The notes under the pieces were generated by a model. The model did no database searches, had not been told where the DNA came from, and was given only the letters and a program-made list of their open reading frames with translations. Shown here in pieces: positions 22,875 to 34,295 of a DNA stretch of 64,000 nt. A program made the translations under genes and the position numbers. Origin of the DNA: Macrostomum hystrix (taxonomy: Eukaryota; Platyhelminthes; Macrostomidae); assembly GCA_950097015.1 (NCBI GenBank), contig CATNEN010000029.1, positions 3,429,501 through 3,493,500 of the forward strand, written 5' to 3'. Within the stretch, counting starts at the first letter, position 1, and each line of letters begins with the position of its first letter.

Positions 22875-23417
22875 GGCCCATTTACAGCGGCGAAGCTCGC
22901 GCTACTACTAGTAGTAGGGTAATTAGCCTGGCAACTGTAGCCTAATGGCAGATCATTGTACTGTCACCGTCGACTCCACGTACTGAAATGCTTTAATTAG
23001 ATAGCACTTAATATAGCCTCCTAATAATTCTGCCTTTCACCTGACATGCTAATTGTTTCGTTTCATTAATGCGCAACTGCTTCTCGTATTGCAAAATGTG
23101 TGCGAAGATTTTCACTTACATCTAATTTCATGTAAATATTTGACTCTTATGTTTGAGCCAGTGTTCACAATGGCACGCTTGTTTTGAATATACGTTTGAG
23201 TTTCTTTAAAAACATATTTGTTTGGATTGCTAACCTGACAAAGTAGTTTTCATCAAACCGAGAAATTCGCGAGTATAATAGAAACGGCACCTTAGCCCAG
23301 TTGGGCCTGATGTGCAGTCCCGCAGCTATCGCGCCTCATCTAAAGGCTCCGTACTGCCGTTCAGTCCATGGACTGAAGGGACTTCCGCACCCTTCGGAAT
23401 TTTTACCCAAGTCTAAA
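22875..23417. other. CCDC83 3' flank; no gene seen
   Basis: AT-rich sequence follows the stop. 23369-23400 (CAGTCCATGGACTGAAGGGA and the following CTTCCGCACCCTTCGGAAT) resembles the 3' part of the SINE at 51410-51640, so a degraded SINE tail is likely at about 23285-23405. Nothing else is supported. Confidence 0.45.
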
Positions 23418-25815
23418 GGCTAGCTGTCCCATCCAGCATGCTGTCCTATCTGTCTAACAGGCTGCTGTCCCATCCAGCATGCTGTCCTATCTGTCTAACA
23501 GACTGCTGTCCCATCCAGCATGCTGTCCTATCTGTCTAACAGACTGCTGTCCCATCCAGCATGCTGTCCTATCTGTCTAACAGACTGCTGTCCCATCCAG
23601 CATGCTGTCCTATCTGTCTAACAGACTGCTGTCCCATCCAGCATGTTGTCCTATCTGTCTAACAGACTGCTGTCCCATCCAGCATGTTGTCCTATCTGTC
23701 TAACAGACTGCTGTCCCATCCAGCATGCTGTCCTATCTGTCTAACAGACTGCTGTCCCATCCAGCATGTTGTCCTATCTGTCTAACAGACTGCTGTCCCA
23801 TCCAGCATGTTGTCCTATCTGTCTAACAGACTGCTGTCCCATCCAGCATGCTGTCCTATCTGTCTAACAGACTGCTGTCCCATCCAGCATGCTGTCCTAT
23901 CTGTCTAACAGACTGCTGTCCCATCCAGCATGCTGTCCTATCTGTCTAACAGACTGCTGTCCCATCCAGCATGCTGTCCTATCTGTCTAACAGACTGCTG
24001 TCTCATCCAGCATGTTGTCCTATCTGTCTAACAGGCTGCTGTCCCATCCAGCATGCTGTCCTATCTGTCTAACAGACTGCTGTCCCATCCAGCATGTTGT
24101 CCTATCTGTCTAACAGACTGCTGTCCCATCCAGCATGCTGTCCTATCTGTCTAACAGACTGCTGTCCCATCCAGCATGTTGTCCTATCTGTCTAACAGGC
24201 TGCTGTCCCATCCAGCATGTTGTCCTATCTGTCTAACAGACTGCTGTCCCATCCAGCATGCTGTCCTATCTGTCTAACAGACTGCTGTCCCATCCAGCAT
24301 GTTGTCCTATCTGTCTAACAGACTGCTGTCCCATCCAGCATGTTGTCCTATCTGTCTAACAGACTGCTGTCCCATCCAGCATGTTGTCCTATCTGTCTAA
24401 CAGACTGCTGTCCCATCCAGCATGCTGTCCTATCTGTCTAACAGACTGCTGTCCCATCCAGCATGCTGTCCTATCTGTCTAACAGACTGCTGTCCCATCC
24501 AGCATGCTGTCCTATCTGTCTAACAGACTGCTGTCCCATCCAGCATGCTGTCCTATCTGTCTAACAGACTGCTGTCCCATCCAGCATGTTGTCCTATCTG
24601 TCTAACAGGCTGCTGTCCCATCCAGCATGCTGTCCTATCTGTCTAACAGACTGCTGTCCCATCCAGCATGTTGTCCTATCTGTCTAACAGACTGCTGTCC
24701 CATCCAGCATGCTGTCCTATCTGTCTAACAGACTGCTGTCCCATCCAGCATGTTGTCCTATCTGTCTAACAGGCTGCTGTCCCATCCAGCATGCTGTCCT
24801 ATCTGTCTAACAGACTGCTGTCCCATCCAGCATGCTGTCCTATCTGTCTAACAGACTGCTGTCCCATCCAGCATGTTGTCCTATCTGTCTAACAGGCTGC
24901 TGTCCCATCCAGCATGCTGTCCTATCTGTCTAACAGACTGCTGTCCCATCCAGCATGTTGTCCTATCTGTCTAACAGACTGCTGTCCCATCCAGCATGCT
25001 GTCCTATCTGTCTAACAGACTGCTGTCCCATCCAGCATGCTGTCCTATCTGTCTAACAGACTGCTGTCCCATCCAGCATGTTGTCCTATCTGTCTAACAG
25101 ACTGCTGTCCCATCCAGCATGCTGTCCTATCTGTCTAACAGACTGCTGTCCCATCCAGCATGCTGTCCTATCTGTCTAACAGACTGCTGTCCCATCCAGC
25201 ATGTTGTCCTATCTGTCTAACAGACTGCTGTCCCATCCAGCATGTTGTCCTATCTGTCTAACAGGCTGCTGTCCCATCCAGCATGCTGTCCTATCTGTCT
25301 AACAGACTGCTGTCCCATCCAGCATGCTGTCCTATCTGTCTAACAGACTGCTGTCCCATCCAGCATGTTGTCCTATCTGTCTAACAGGCTGCTGTCCCAT
25401 CCAGCATGCTGTCCTATCTGTCTAACAGACTGCTGTCCCATCCAGCATGTTGTCCTATCTGTCTAACAGACTGCTGTCCCATCCAGCATGCTGTCCTATC
25501 TGTCTAACAGACAGCTGTCCCATCTAGCATGTTGTCCTATCTGTCTAACAGGCTGCTGTCCCATCCAGCATGCTGTCCTATCTGTCTAACAGACTGCTGT
25601 CCCATCCAGCATGCTGTCCTATCTGTCTAACAGACTGCTGTCCCATCCAGCATGTTGTCCTATCTGTCTAACAGACTGCTGTCCCATCCAGCATGCTGTC
25701 CTATCTGTCTAACAGACTGCTGTCCCATCCAGCATGCTGTCCTATCTGTCTAACAGACTGCTGTCCCATCCAGCATGCTGTCCTATCTGTCTAACAGGCT
25801 GCTGTCCCATCCAGG
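23418..25815. repeat. 42-bp satellite array, about 57 copies
   Basis: Unit starts GCTGCTGTCCCATCCAGCAT. Longest array of the window, highly homogeneous with mainly C/T and A/G variants. Intergenic, 3' of CCDC83. Confidence 0.98.
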
Positions 25816-27535
25816 ATGCTGGGCTGTCCTAATTGCTACTGGCTATACAAGGTCTTGCCGTGCAAGCGAACTGTAAAAGTGCAGCTTAGGCAAATCCCGT
25901 GACTTCTGTATTCACGGGGGGAACCGAGTCACTGCAATCCGGATCGGACCGGATTCGCGATTTGGGTTGTGTCCCAGTTCGAAATTCCCGTCTATAGTTT
26001 ATCGGGCTATTTCTTCCCCATATTTTATAAGCATCGTTGCATCCTACTTGCCGCCTTATCTTCATGGCAATGCTACAAACGCTGGACAAAAAATAATTTG
26101 TTAAATGTACTATTACGCGCTCGTAGTTTGTCGACGCACTTTCATCCTCATTAAAGATGTGCTTCGTATAGCTTCATAGCAAAAAATGAAGATACATTTT
26201 GAGTCCAAGCGAAAGCCTTTTAAGATGACAATGAAAGGTGGTAGTATTGCAGGCCCTCAGGTGTTAGTAATCAACGGTGCCTGGTTTTAAAGTGTATTTT
26301 TCGGTGAGATGTTTGCAGTTTGATAAAACAATCCATATCTAAGCTATATTGCAGCGCTGGTAAATTAAAACAAAAATAATATAAACTAAACTAGTTTTTT
26401 TAACAAAGCAGTTTATCGGCGTTAACTAGACTAACTCGATGGGGCTGCTTGACGCGATCAGTTTCGAGGAAATACCACTTGAAGATCCCAATAAACCCAA
26501 TTTATGAATTCTTAGAAACTAGACAGATAGACAGAGAGAAGAGTTGAGTCAAAGCCACAAGTGAACAACAATTACTCTGGACCCATATCTATCAGCATTC
26601 TCTATTAGGCCGATAATTAAAATTCTGCTTGGTCACGTGGGCCTCTCTACCGCGCTGCACTTTGCCCCTTCAAGCATTTATGCACACCAGAATATGGTGG
26701 GGCGGCTGGCGCACAAAAATTAGCTTGCAATGGAATTTTTCGGTACTTTTCCATGAAACACTCTGGCTAAGCTAGCTCTGGTCTTTATCTCTAGTCTAGC
26801 ATTCTTCGCTGTTCCACTAGTGATTCAGCTAACTGAAAAATTATTATTTTATCGCTTGAACTCATTGACGCTAGCGATGTAGACAAAAATATAGAATTAT
26901 ATATATTGTAAATAGAAGGGTGATAATGTATTAGACATTGGGAATGGGAGACAGTGCAAGCTTACACGTACAGGCAGGCCAATAAACTGGGATGTTTTAA
27001 CTTTGTTCGTCTTCTAAATCATAAAAAGATGCTGGCGGGCACTACAGAATTAAAACCAAGAAAGCAGATGAGTTTTTTTGTTAAAACAGAGGAAGAAACT
27101 ACGCGTTTTCTTTTGATCGTAGATAGGCTGAAAAAACTGACAACAATTTGTGAAGAAAAATTATTTTGTCCTTTTTAAAACATTTTACGTAGCGAAGTAT
27201 GAGTTTGTAGGGGGGAGACAAACACCTGGATCGATGCTGCGAGCTGATCACTTCCAACTCAAACCTGACGCTCCTGCTCAACGGTTAGCTCCTTTCTCAG
27301 TCTGCCAATTATGTTTCCTTCCTAACTGTATTTGATTTTTAGAGCAAAAGTCTATAAAGAACTGTAGGTAATGGCTTTGAGATTTAGGGCCTAATTTCCG
27401 GTAAATCTAGTGTTAAGATCTCAGTTTTTAGAGAAGAGTGGCAACCGACGATTCTCAAAAAAGGGCGCAAACAAAGCGTAGAGCGAGAACGGGCGAGAAT
27501 GAGAAGAAAGTGACAAACAGGCTGGGCCACCGAAA
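25816..27535. other. Intergenic stretch, 42-bp array to antizyme
   Basis: AT-rich with scattered short open frames, none resembling a known protein. The frame at 26954-27178 has no splice or family support. Nothing else recognised. Confidence 0.5.
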
Positions 27536-29740
27536 TCAGTCGGCAATCTGGTAAACCATGTAAGCGAAGTCGCCTGCGTCAGTGCCCAGCCGCTCCTCCG
27601 GCCTCGGGTTGTAGAGGGCGAAGCCCAGGAAAAGCAGCGTTTTAAGAAGCGCGTCTGAAATACAAACCATGGGAAGTGCGGACAGTCTGGTAAAATGCAA
27701 CTGCCCTGCGCCAGGTCGGTCCTAGTTTCAATTGCATTGTCTATGGGCTGTCCCTAACCATCAATCTGTGGACAGTCCCTAACCCCCAGTTTGTGGACTG
27801 TCCCTAACCCTTAGTCTGAGGACTGTACCCTAAAACCTAGTCTGTGGACTGTCCCTAACCCCCAGTCTGTGGACTGTCCTTGAATTACCCCCTGTCTCTA
27901 AACTGTACCTAATTTTAAGTCTGTGGACCCGCGGACCGTCCCTAAACCCAGTCTATGGACTGTCCAGTCTTTAGGCTGTTCCTTTCTCCGCAGCCAGTCA
28001 GTTGCAAGCCAACGAACCTTTGTCCTGCCTGCGCCGACTAACGCCCAGCAGCACACGGTCACACTGGAGCTCCTCCTCTGCGAACTCCAGCATGTCCGTC
28101 AGCTGCTGCTTCAGCCGCTCGCCCAACTGGTCGCACTCGGTTAAGCGCAGCGACATTGTCTGCCGCTGACCAGAACCGGGTAGAAGAGTGTAAGCTAGCT
28201 GCTGCTGCTGCTGACCGCCGAACCCAAAACCGACCATAGACCCATACTGACGGCCGGCACTCGTAGACGACTCATTGCTAACATGGGTGACAGGGGGCTT
28301 GTTTAGTGCCCCCAGGCCGCTGCCCTCTGTCAACTGTGCGCTGACTGTGGCGGCCCGGGGAGCATCAAAAACCCTGTCCAGGCCCAGCAGTGGGACGGGA
28401 GCAATAATCACTCAGCTCCTTACTCCTGTGGAAATAAGAAAATGGAAATAGAAAGTTGATTCTATTAAAAAATTCTAATAAGTTGTAAGTTCCTTCTATC
28501 TAAGAGCTATCTAATATTGTGATTGTGAATTGCAGTTTGATAGAAAGCAAAGAAATTTGTATATAAAATCAAAATGACACTTCCTTGGTGATTTTTATAG
28601 TCTATAGAATATATAGTAATGGCTATATAAAAAGGACTCAGAGACCTTCACTGAAAATAAGAAATCCTAACAAAAATGTGCAAAAGCATATTTAACAACC
28701 TGTACATAGGCTATAAACCTGGGGATGATTAAAGAGCTAGTATAATTTTATATTTTATTATAGCCATTTTTTGAGAAAAAATCAATGACAATACCTCTTT
28801 AAACACTTAAGTCAAGATTGAAAGTGGTGGATTTAGGAGGAGGTGGGTGAATGCCTCTAATGGGGTGGTTGGCAACCCCCTAACAGTCCACCCCCAAAAA
28901 ACTGCATTCCAGTATCTGCTACTAAATTATTATTGAGACTATAATAGGCTACTTAGGAAATAAGTGGCTTGAACTGATTGCAAAACATGACCTAATGCTA
29001 ATGCTAAGAATGATAACATCTGAAAACCTTATGTCATAACATAAGTTCTGATAACCTAGATTATTTTAATTTGTAAACCACTCAATTTCATACAAAACCA
29101 TACCAAAACAGAATTGCTACCAATACAAATCTTCATTATCCTGTTTCAAACCATAAAAGTGCTATTGTTTCGACTTTTGCTTTAGCTTTCTAACTAAGAT
29201 TTATTTTTTTGACAAGTTAATAAATTTACAAAATAACAACACAAAAAACAGAACTTTTTAAGGAAACATGTCCAGAGGATTTTTTTAATTTTGGTCGGTG
29301 TGGCAGGCAATTAGGTGGGATGGCCTGGTGTTGTGTGGTGCAGCACTGCAATTTAGTTTTTTACTATAGGGTTGCACAGGCCAAAGCTGTTGTTAGCTTG
29401 TCGCGGTGATCTATTCAGACAAAATTTTAGAGTTCCCAGGCACATGTCTAGGAATTTTGTGCAACAATTCCAATAGGGCAAAATACTAAAAATTATACTA
29501 GAAAAACTACTAGAAAATTCATAGCCTGCCTAATTGCAAAAAACACTTACATTACTATTCTAAGCGTTAAGGGCATCCATAATTTCATACAATTATATTT
29601 AAGCTCTTGAGTATTGTATACAAAACTTTCTTTACAGCTCTCCATTTTGTCATCATAGAGACTACAGATATTGAGACTTACACAAAAAAAATTACTGAAG
29701 CAGAAAAATCGAACTATTACCGTATGGATAATTTAGCCAT
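27536..29740 (-). CDS. OAZ: Ornithine decarboxylase antizyme, requiring +1 ribosomal frameshift
   Basis: Binds and inhibits ornithine decarboxylase, sends it to the proteasome and blocks polyamine uptake. Minus-strand exons 29740-29721 (20 nt), 28425-28018 and 27654-27536. ORF1 is 25 codons (MAKLSIR, SKELSDYCSRPTAGPGQGF) and stops at UGA 28367-28365 within GGU UUU UGA UGC. Skipping one base enters ORF2 (DAPRAATVSAQ onward), which ends with the antizyme core: LRLTECDQLGERLKQQLTDM, LEFAEEELQCDRVLLGVSRR, RQDKDALLKTLLFLGFALYN, PRPEERLGTDAGDFAYMVYQ. This mirrors the vertebrate layout, where UGA UGC is followed by Asp-Ala-Pro in the new frame. The total is about 180 residues. Exons 2 and 3 are secure. 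Exon 1 rests on a good Kozak context (GACCATGG), a GT donor and exact phase. Confidence 0.9.
27745..27965. repeat. Diverged ~24-bp array in antizyme intron 2
   Basis: TCTGTGGACTGTCCCTAACC-type units, about eight. Lies in the intron 28017-27655. Confidence 0.85.
28289..28364 (-). promoter_or_regulatory. Predicted H-type pseudoknot just 3' of the antizyme stop
   Basis: On the sense strand, UGCUCCCCGGGCC (28364-28352) pairs with GGCCUGGGGGCA (28318-28307): 12 pairs with one bulged U and one G-U. The loop segment GACAGAGGGC (28331-28322) pairs with GCCCCCUGUC (28298-28289): 9 pairs with one A-C mismatch. Loops are 20, 3 and 8 nt. Several antizymes have a 3' pseudoknot that stimulates frameshifting. 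Found by eye, not folded by software. Confidence 0.6.
28365..28373 (-). promoter_or_regulatory. Programmed +1 frameshift site, GGU UUU UGA
   Basis: The ORF1 stop UGA (28367-28365) is preceded by UUU and followed by UGC. Reading GAU one base later continues ORF2 with Asp-Ala-Pro. Known antizyme sites are usually UCC UGA with known variants at the P-site codon. High polyamine levels increase this frameshifting in studied species. Confidence 0.85.
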
Positions 29741-30245
29741 GGTCGATTCCTTGAAACGCAACAACGTGTAGCTTAGAGAGAAATTCTATGAGCAAAACTG
29801 CCGCAAAGAGCAATGTTGTATTCGCGCTGTGAATGTTTTGTTGACTATATTTACGAAACTCGTATTCGCGCATTAAATATCACTAATCCGCTTATATGCA
29901 AAGTATAACAAAATACTGTGCTATTGATAAAAAATTGTTGAATGCTATTTTATAGTAAAAAACGTTATCTTGTTTTATATGGCTTTTTGCGCTTTTAACT
30001 TGCAGTTTCCAGCACAGAATTTTAGTACGGACAAAACCCTCATTTGTTTCGTTAACTCCTTTGGCTGATTCAGATGCAAAATATACTTACACCGTATGTG
30101 CATTTCATTTGCGGATTAAGTGGTATATGCTGTTCACAACTTTACAATTCAAAAAGATGTGATACATATAATCTAAATCATCTGGAATCATCGCCATGCA
30201 CGGCTTTCGCATGTACCTCTTACCAGGTAACCTTCATTTTGTGAT

Positions 30246-30411
30246 TGCCAGTGGCATAGCTAGGATTTTTTTAGGGGGGGTCGCGCCTTTCGGGGGCGCA
30301 ACTACCCGGCCCGGGCGCCACTACCATGGGTCGCCACATGGATTTGTCAGCCGATTGGGGGGGGGCGCGGCCCCCCTTGCCCCCACAACTGGCTTCGCCC
30401 CTGGTCGAAAT
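30246..30411. mobile_element. MITE-like non-autonomous DNA transposon
   Basis: A GC-rich island in AT-rich DNA begins CCAGTGGCATAGCTAGGA and ends CTGGCTTCGCCCCTGG, imperfect terminal inverted repeats of the widespread 'ccagtggcgtagctag' type, enclosing G-runs and C-runs. No transposase. A related end (GGCGTAGCCAGG) lies at 37810-37821. Confidence 0.5.
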
Positions 30412-32649
30412 TGCGCTGCTCATGGCTTGGAAAACGCATTTATTTTTCACATCAAAATCAACTGAAAAATAGCAAGTATTTAACTAATTAGTGGACTGAA
30501 AGATTAGGACAACAGGCCCTTTAATATATCAGTGGTTGCTCTTTGGCTTTGATGTTTTTACTTATTTTCATTTATGATTATATCCGCTTGAATTACAGCG
30601 CACAGCGCTCCAGCCCTCTTAATTTACCTTAATATTCTATAGAAGTTGGGTATAAGCAGAATCGATTTAATGAGCCAAAGTTCAATTAAAGGATGAAAAG
30701 GTTTTTTGAGAGTTTTTTTCGAATAATGATAAAACATAAAACAATCGCTTTATAATTCGTCGCCCAATGGCTTATTTGAATGATAGCTCGTATATGTACT
30801 TCACTCGCTTTAGCGTACTTTATAATGTTTCATTTATGATGTTTTCATTTTCATTTATTTAATGTTTCAACGTGTTGGTACGCACATGTGCAATTAAAAC
30901 TTCTAATATACTGAATTTCAAATATTCAAGACTAATACATTGTGTCATTAAATGACAATCAAGTTTAAAATATTTAACTTATAGATAGTGAGTGAGAGCA
31001 TGATAAAGTTCCAGATAAGCTTTGATGTACGTCGTAAATGGGGATAGTCTTGGACTCACTATCTAACTGCAATATTAGATGTCTGAACATTAGAATGGAA
31101 CATAAATTACATATTGATCGAACAGCTACAGTTCAACGGATGTAATTAACAAAAGGACATTAATAGCTACTACATATTTGCTAGAATTAGAAATGGCTGT
31201 ACAAAAAAGAATAAGAGCTACATATAGTTATGACGCTTTCTTCTGAACACCCAAAATATATCCCTTCGATCAATAGACCCATAAGTAAGAAACATGTAGT
31301 ACAATACATCCGGCTTCATACATTGGTATTATGTGAAAAACTGTCTGACGAACAGCGAAAAACCATGCTTAAGAGAGGAAATGAAACTTTGCAGTTAGAG
31401 CTACCATGAAAAGGTGCAGCTCGCAGTCGTGCTTCTATGAGTTGGATTGTACGTTATACCAAGCTTTATGCTTCAGAGTACAATTAGTATATTCTACGCA
31501 AAGCTTGAGTAGAAATGTTATAAATGAAATGCAATTATGCCTACAACACAAATAGATCAGGGTGGTTGGTCGATAACGAAGTACGGGTTTTCATGTTTTC
31601 ATGTTAATCCTTACAAATAAATGCACTGCAGGGACACAACACTAGTTTACATCACAAATTCATTGACACGAGTTGATTTGCAAATAGGGGTAAAGGAAAA
31701 TCTCAATATGACCAAATGAGCATCCCATTCAAATTATAATCGAGGGAACCATATCTTGTCGATGTAAAAGTGCATTAAAACACAAAAAGTTGATGGAGTG
31801 ACAATGATAAATTTTCACTAGAATTAATTTGACAAGCTACAGTAAAAATTGAAACCATATGCATGCACCCGAGCATTTGATATAATGCCTACAAATTTGA
31901 AATCTCAAACCGGAAGAGAAACACACAACAGTGCTCGGCTTCGCCTCGGTCAATAAACGAGACACCTCTTGCTATGGTTACTTTAGCTAAAAGCCTATTT
32001 TAAACATATTTGTAAGTTCATATCAATAAACTGTACTTTTGAGACGCGCAAAAATCAAAACATGAGTATGGTTGTAAAATTCATCTGATAGTGTATCTGC
32101 AGATACTAAGAAATTAACAATGTCCATCTTAATTAGTACGAATGGTTGAACAATCTATGATGCGCATGATGTACGCCATTGTGAATAATGAATCGAATGA
32201 AGAATTCGGTTTATTGAATAAAAAGCAAGAGAAAGCCAAGTAGTGGAATGAAGGCAAATAAAGAACTTAATCTTAAATAAATAAAAAACTAGACAGTTAA
32301 ATAATCCAATGATTAGGCGACCATATCACACGATCGAAAAATTATTGACGAGATAAAATAATAACTGCGGAAGCACCGCAGAAAAATAAAACCTAGAAAA
32401 GCAACACACTTTAAGATAAAACACTATAGACGGTAAAAATAGCTTTTAGAATATATTAGCTAATAGTTCTCTAGCTAAGACAATGCATTCAATTAGAAAA
32501 TGAACTAATGAGAGCAGCAGGTGGTGCTCGTTAAATATAACAATTGTATTGAATCAACGGAACAACAACATTTTAGTTCATTCAATTTCTTTTACATAAA
32601 TCTTCCGCACTGATATCACAATGAAACAAATGAAAAACAACAGCTTGAC

Positions 32650-32855
32650 TTTTGTGTGATAACAATGTGCCACAGCCCAACAAATGCTGGTACCCAATTG
32701 AACAGTTGGATGAACTGAAGCAATACTATCGAGTTACTTAAGTGCCTTGCTAAAGGACAAAAATATTGTTCCCGTGGAGTCGGTAATCGAACCCCCGACA
32801 ATGAAGTTCGTGAGTCCTGCACTGTAACCACTAGACTCAAACCGCTCTAAGCTAT
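32650..32855 (-). mobile_element. SINE-B copy, tRNA-derived
   Basis: On the minus strand: TAGTGGTTACAGTGCAGGACT head, B-box GGTTCGATTACC, then a core AGCAAGGCACTTAAGTAACT and CAACTGTTCAATTGGGTACC, shared with 51410-51640. The CAGCAAG-CACTTAA core is of a kind seen in many metazoan SINEs. Confidence 0.65.
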
Positions 32856-33887
32856 AACACCAAGTCTACTTTTGAGATGTCTAAACTGTGTGAAGCAAAA
32901 TTGTTAATAGCTTCAATTCACAACGATGCAAATTTGCATTTCCACATAAAAAATTATTTTCGTCGGTGCGTAAGACTTGTGAAGGAGCTTGGAAACTCGG
33001 ACTTCAGAGTCCGCAATTTCGATGGATTAGTTATAACAGAAAAAATTAAAAGTTACCATTTCGAATCTAATAGAAAAGTACTCACGAAAGTATTTCGCAT
33101 AAGATTGCCGAGTGGTGAAAATACGAGTTTAAATAGCTTAAACAACAAAACTAACTCACATCTGATTAGTAAAACAGAGTAGCGAGAATAGTATGTATGG
33201 GTTGCAATCCTTTTGCTTTTCTTTTTTAGCAATATTTCGGCGTTATATTACGAGTTAAAAAATAGTGCAGACCTCAGTTTTAGTCACAGATGCGCTCATT
33301 TTGATGAAAGACAAAATATGTATAAGAATACTATTTCTACGTAAAAGATGTACACAATGACGCGTGTTCAATAGCATAGCAACCAGCAGAGACGCAGTTT
33401 TACCCTTGAATATTATGAGAAGCTTTCCTATGAATAGGCAGACTTGCACAGTGCCTATATTACAACTCGACCAAATTAAATAACCTTAATGCTATTCAGT
33501 GTCACGTCGAGTTAACAACAATTTAGGTAGAACTATAGGACAGTAAAAGTGCTAGAATATTTATAAGAACTATAAAGTAAAAAACGGAGAGCTATTTTAC
33601 GTATGAAGCAAAACGTAACGACAATTTTAAACACTGCTTCGATACTGAATTATGCATGAGACAAAGAACTGACAAGCTTTCGTAATTTTATAAATAGACA
33701 TCTATCATTTTGCACTCGGTAAAGTACGGAACAGGAGCAAATTTATCGGAAAGCCGGAAACAGGCTTGACTGTTGTAAATTAGCTGCTGTCCGGTTGCTT
33801 TTTGACAACAGCGAGCTTAAATATATAAAACCCGCAAGAATTTCCTTCATGGGAGACTTAGGAACCCTTAGCATTTCCCGCGACTAA

Positions 33888-34180
33888 CACGGGGTGAGTG
33901 GCAGAGCGGCTGACGCGTTTGCCTCTCGCAAAAAGGTCCCTGACCACTATACCGTGGCGAGGCCTATCAAAAAATACTCATTTGGGACGCGGAGACGCGA
34001 ATAGAAGGTTTGAGGCATTTTGCGCAATTTACGTGCCCTGGAGGTCCAACCCCCAATATACAGTGAGAGTCTGCACTACCTGACGATTAAAATGTCAGAT
34101 CAGATGTACACACAGCATGCTTCGGTAGAACTGTATTCTCGCAGGCTGCGGGTCTAGTGTCACCACAAGTTGTGCCAGTG
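33888..34180 (+). mobile_element. SINE-A copy, tRNA-derived
   Basis: The head GTGGCAGAGCGGCTGACGCG with CGTTTGCCTCTCGCA, the middle block CCCTGGAGGTCCAACCC and the tail GCGGGTCTAGTGTCACCAC match the copy at 2575-2902. The B-box here is degraded (ACCACTATACC). Confidence 0.7.
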
Positions 34181-34295
34181 CCAACAGCTCTTCTGCAAAA
34201 AAATAGATCGGCTTAACTAGCATTTTGTATGCATTTTCATAATTAAAAAATCAGACCGGCGAATGACTCCTTACTCAGTCGCCTTTGCGAAGGTC

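Larger units (their letters stand above)
29741..34260. other. AT-rich intergenic stretch between Unkempt and antizyme
   Basis: No convincing exon on either strand. It contains a MITE-like block (30246-30411), a SINE-B copy (about 32650-32855), a SINE-A copy (about 33888-34180) and a motif shared with the fold-back cluster near 31937-31962. An open frame at 32877-33182 has AT-rich codon use unlike every recognised exon here and was not accepted. Confidence 0.55.

Noticed and set aside
14532-25815. CRISPR array (regular repeats)
   Set aside because: Units are contiguous with no unique spacers, and the context is a eukaryotic intron and intergenic genome.
26954-27178. Plus-strand frame of 74 codons
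   Set aside because: No family resemblance, no splice context, AT-rich.
32877-33182. Plus-strand frame of 101 codons
   Set aside because: Codon use is AT-rich unlike recognised exons, there is no similarity I recognise, and it lies beside SINE and AT-rich DNA.
34080-34185. Minus-strand exon-like reading EELLALAQLVV downstream of Unkempt
   Set aside because: The sequence is the tail of a SINE-A copy also present at 2582.
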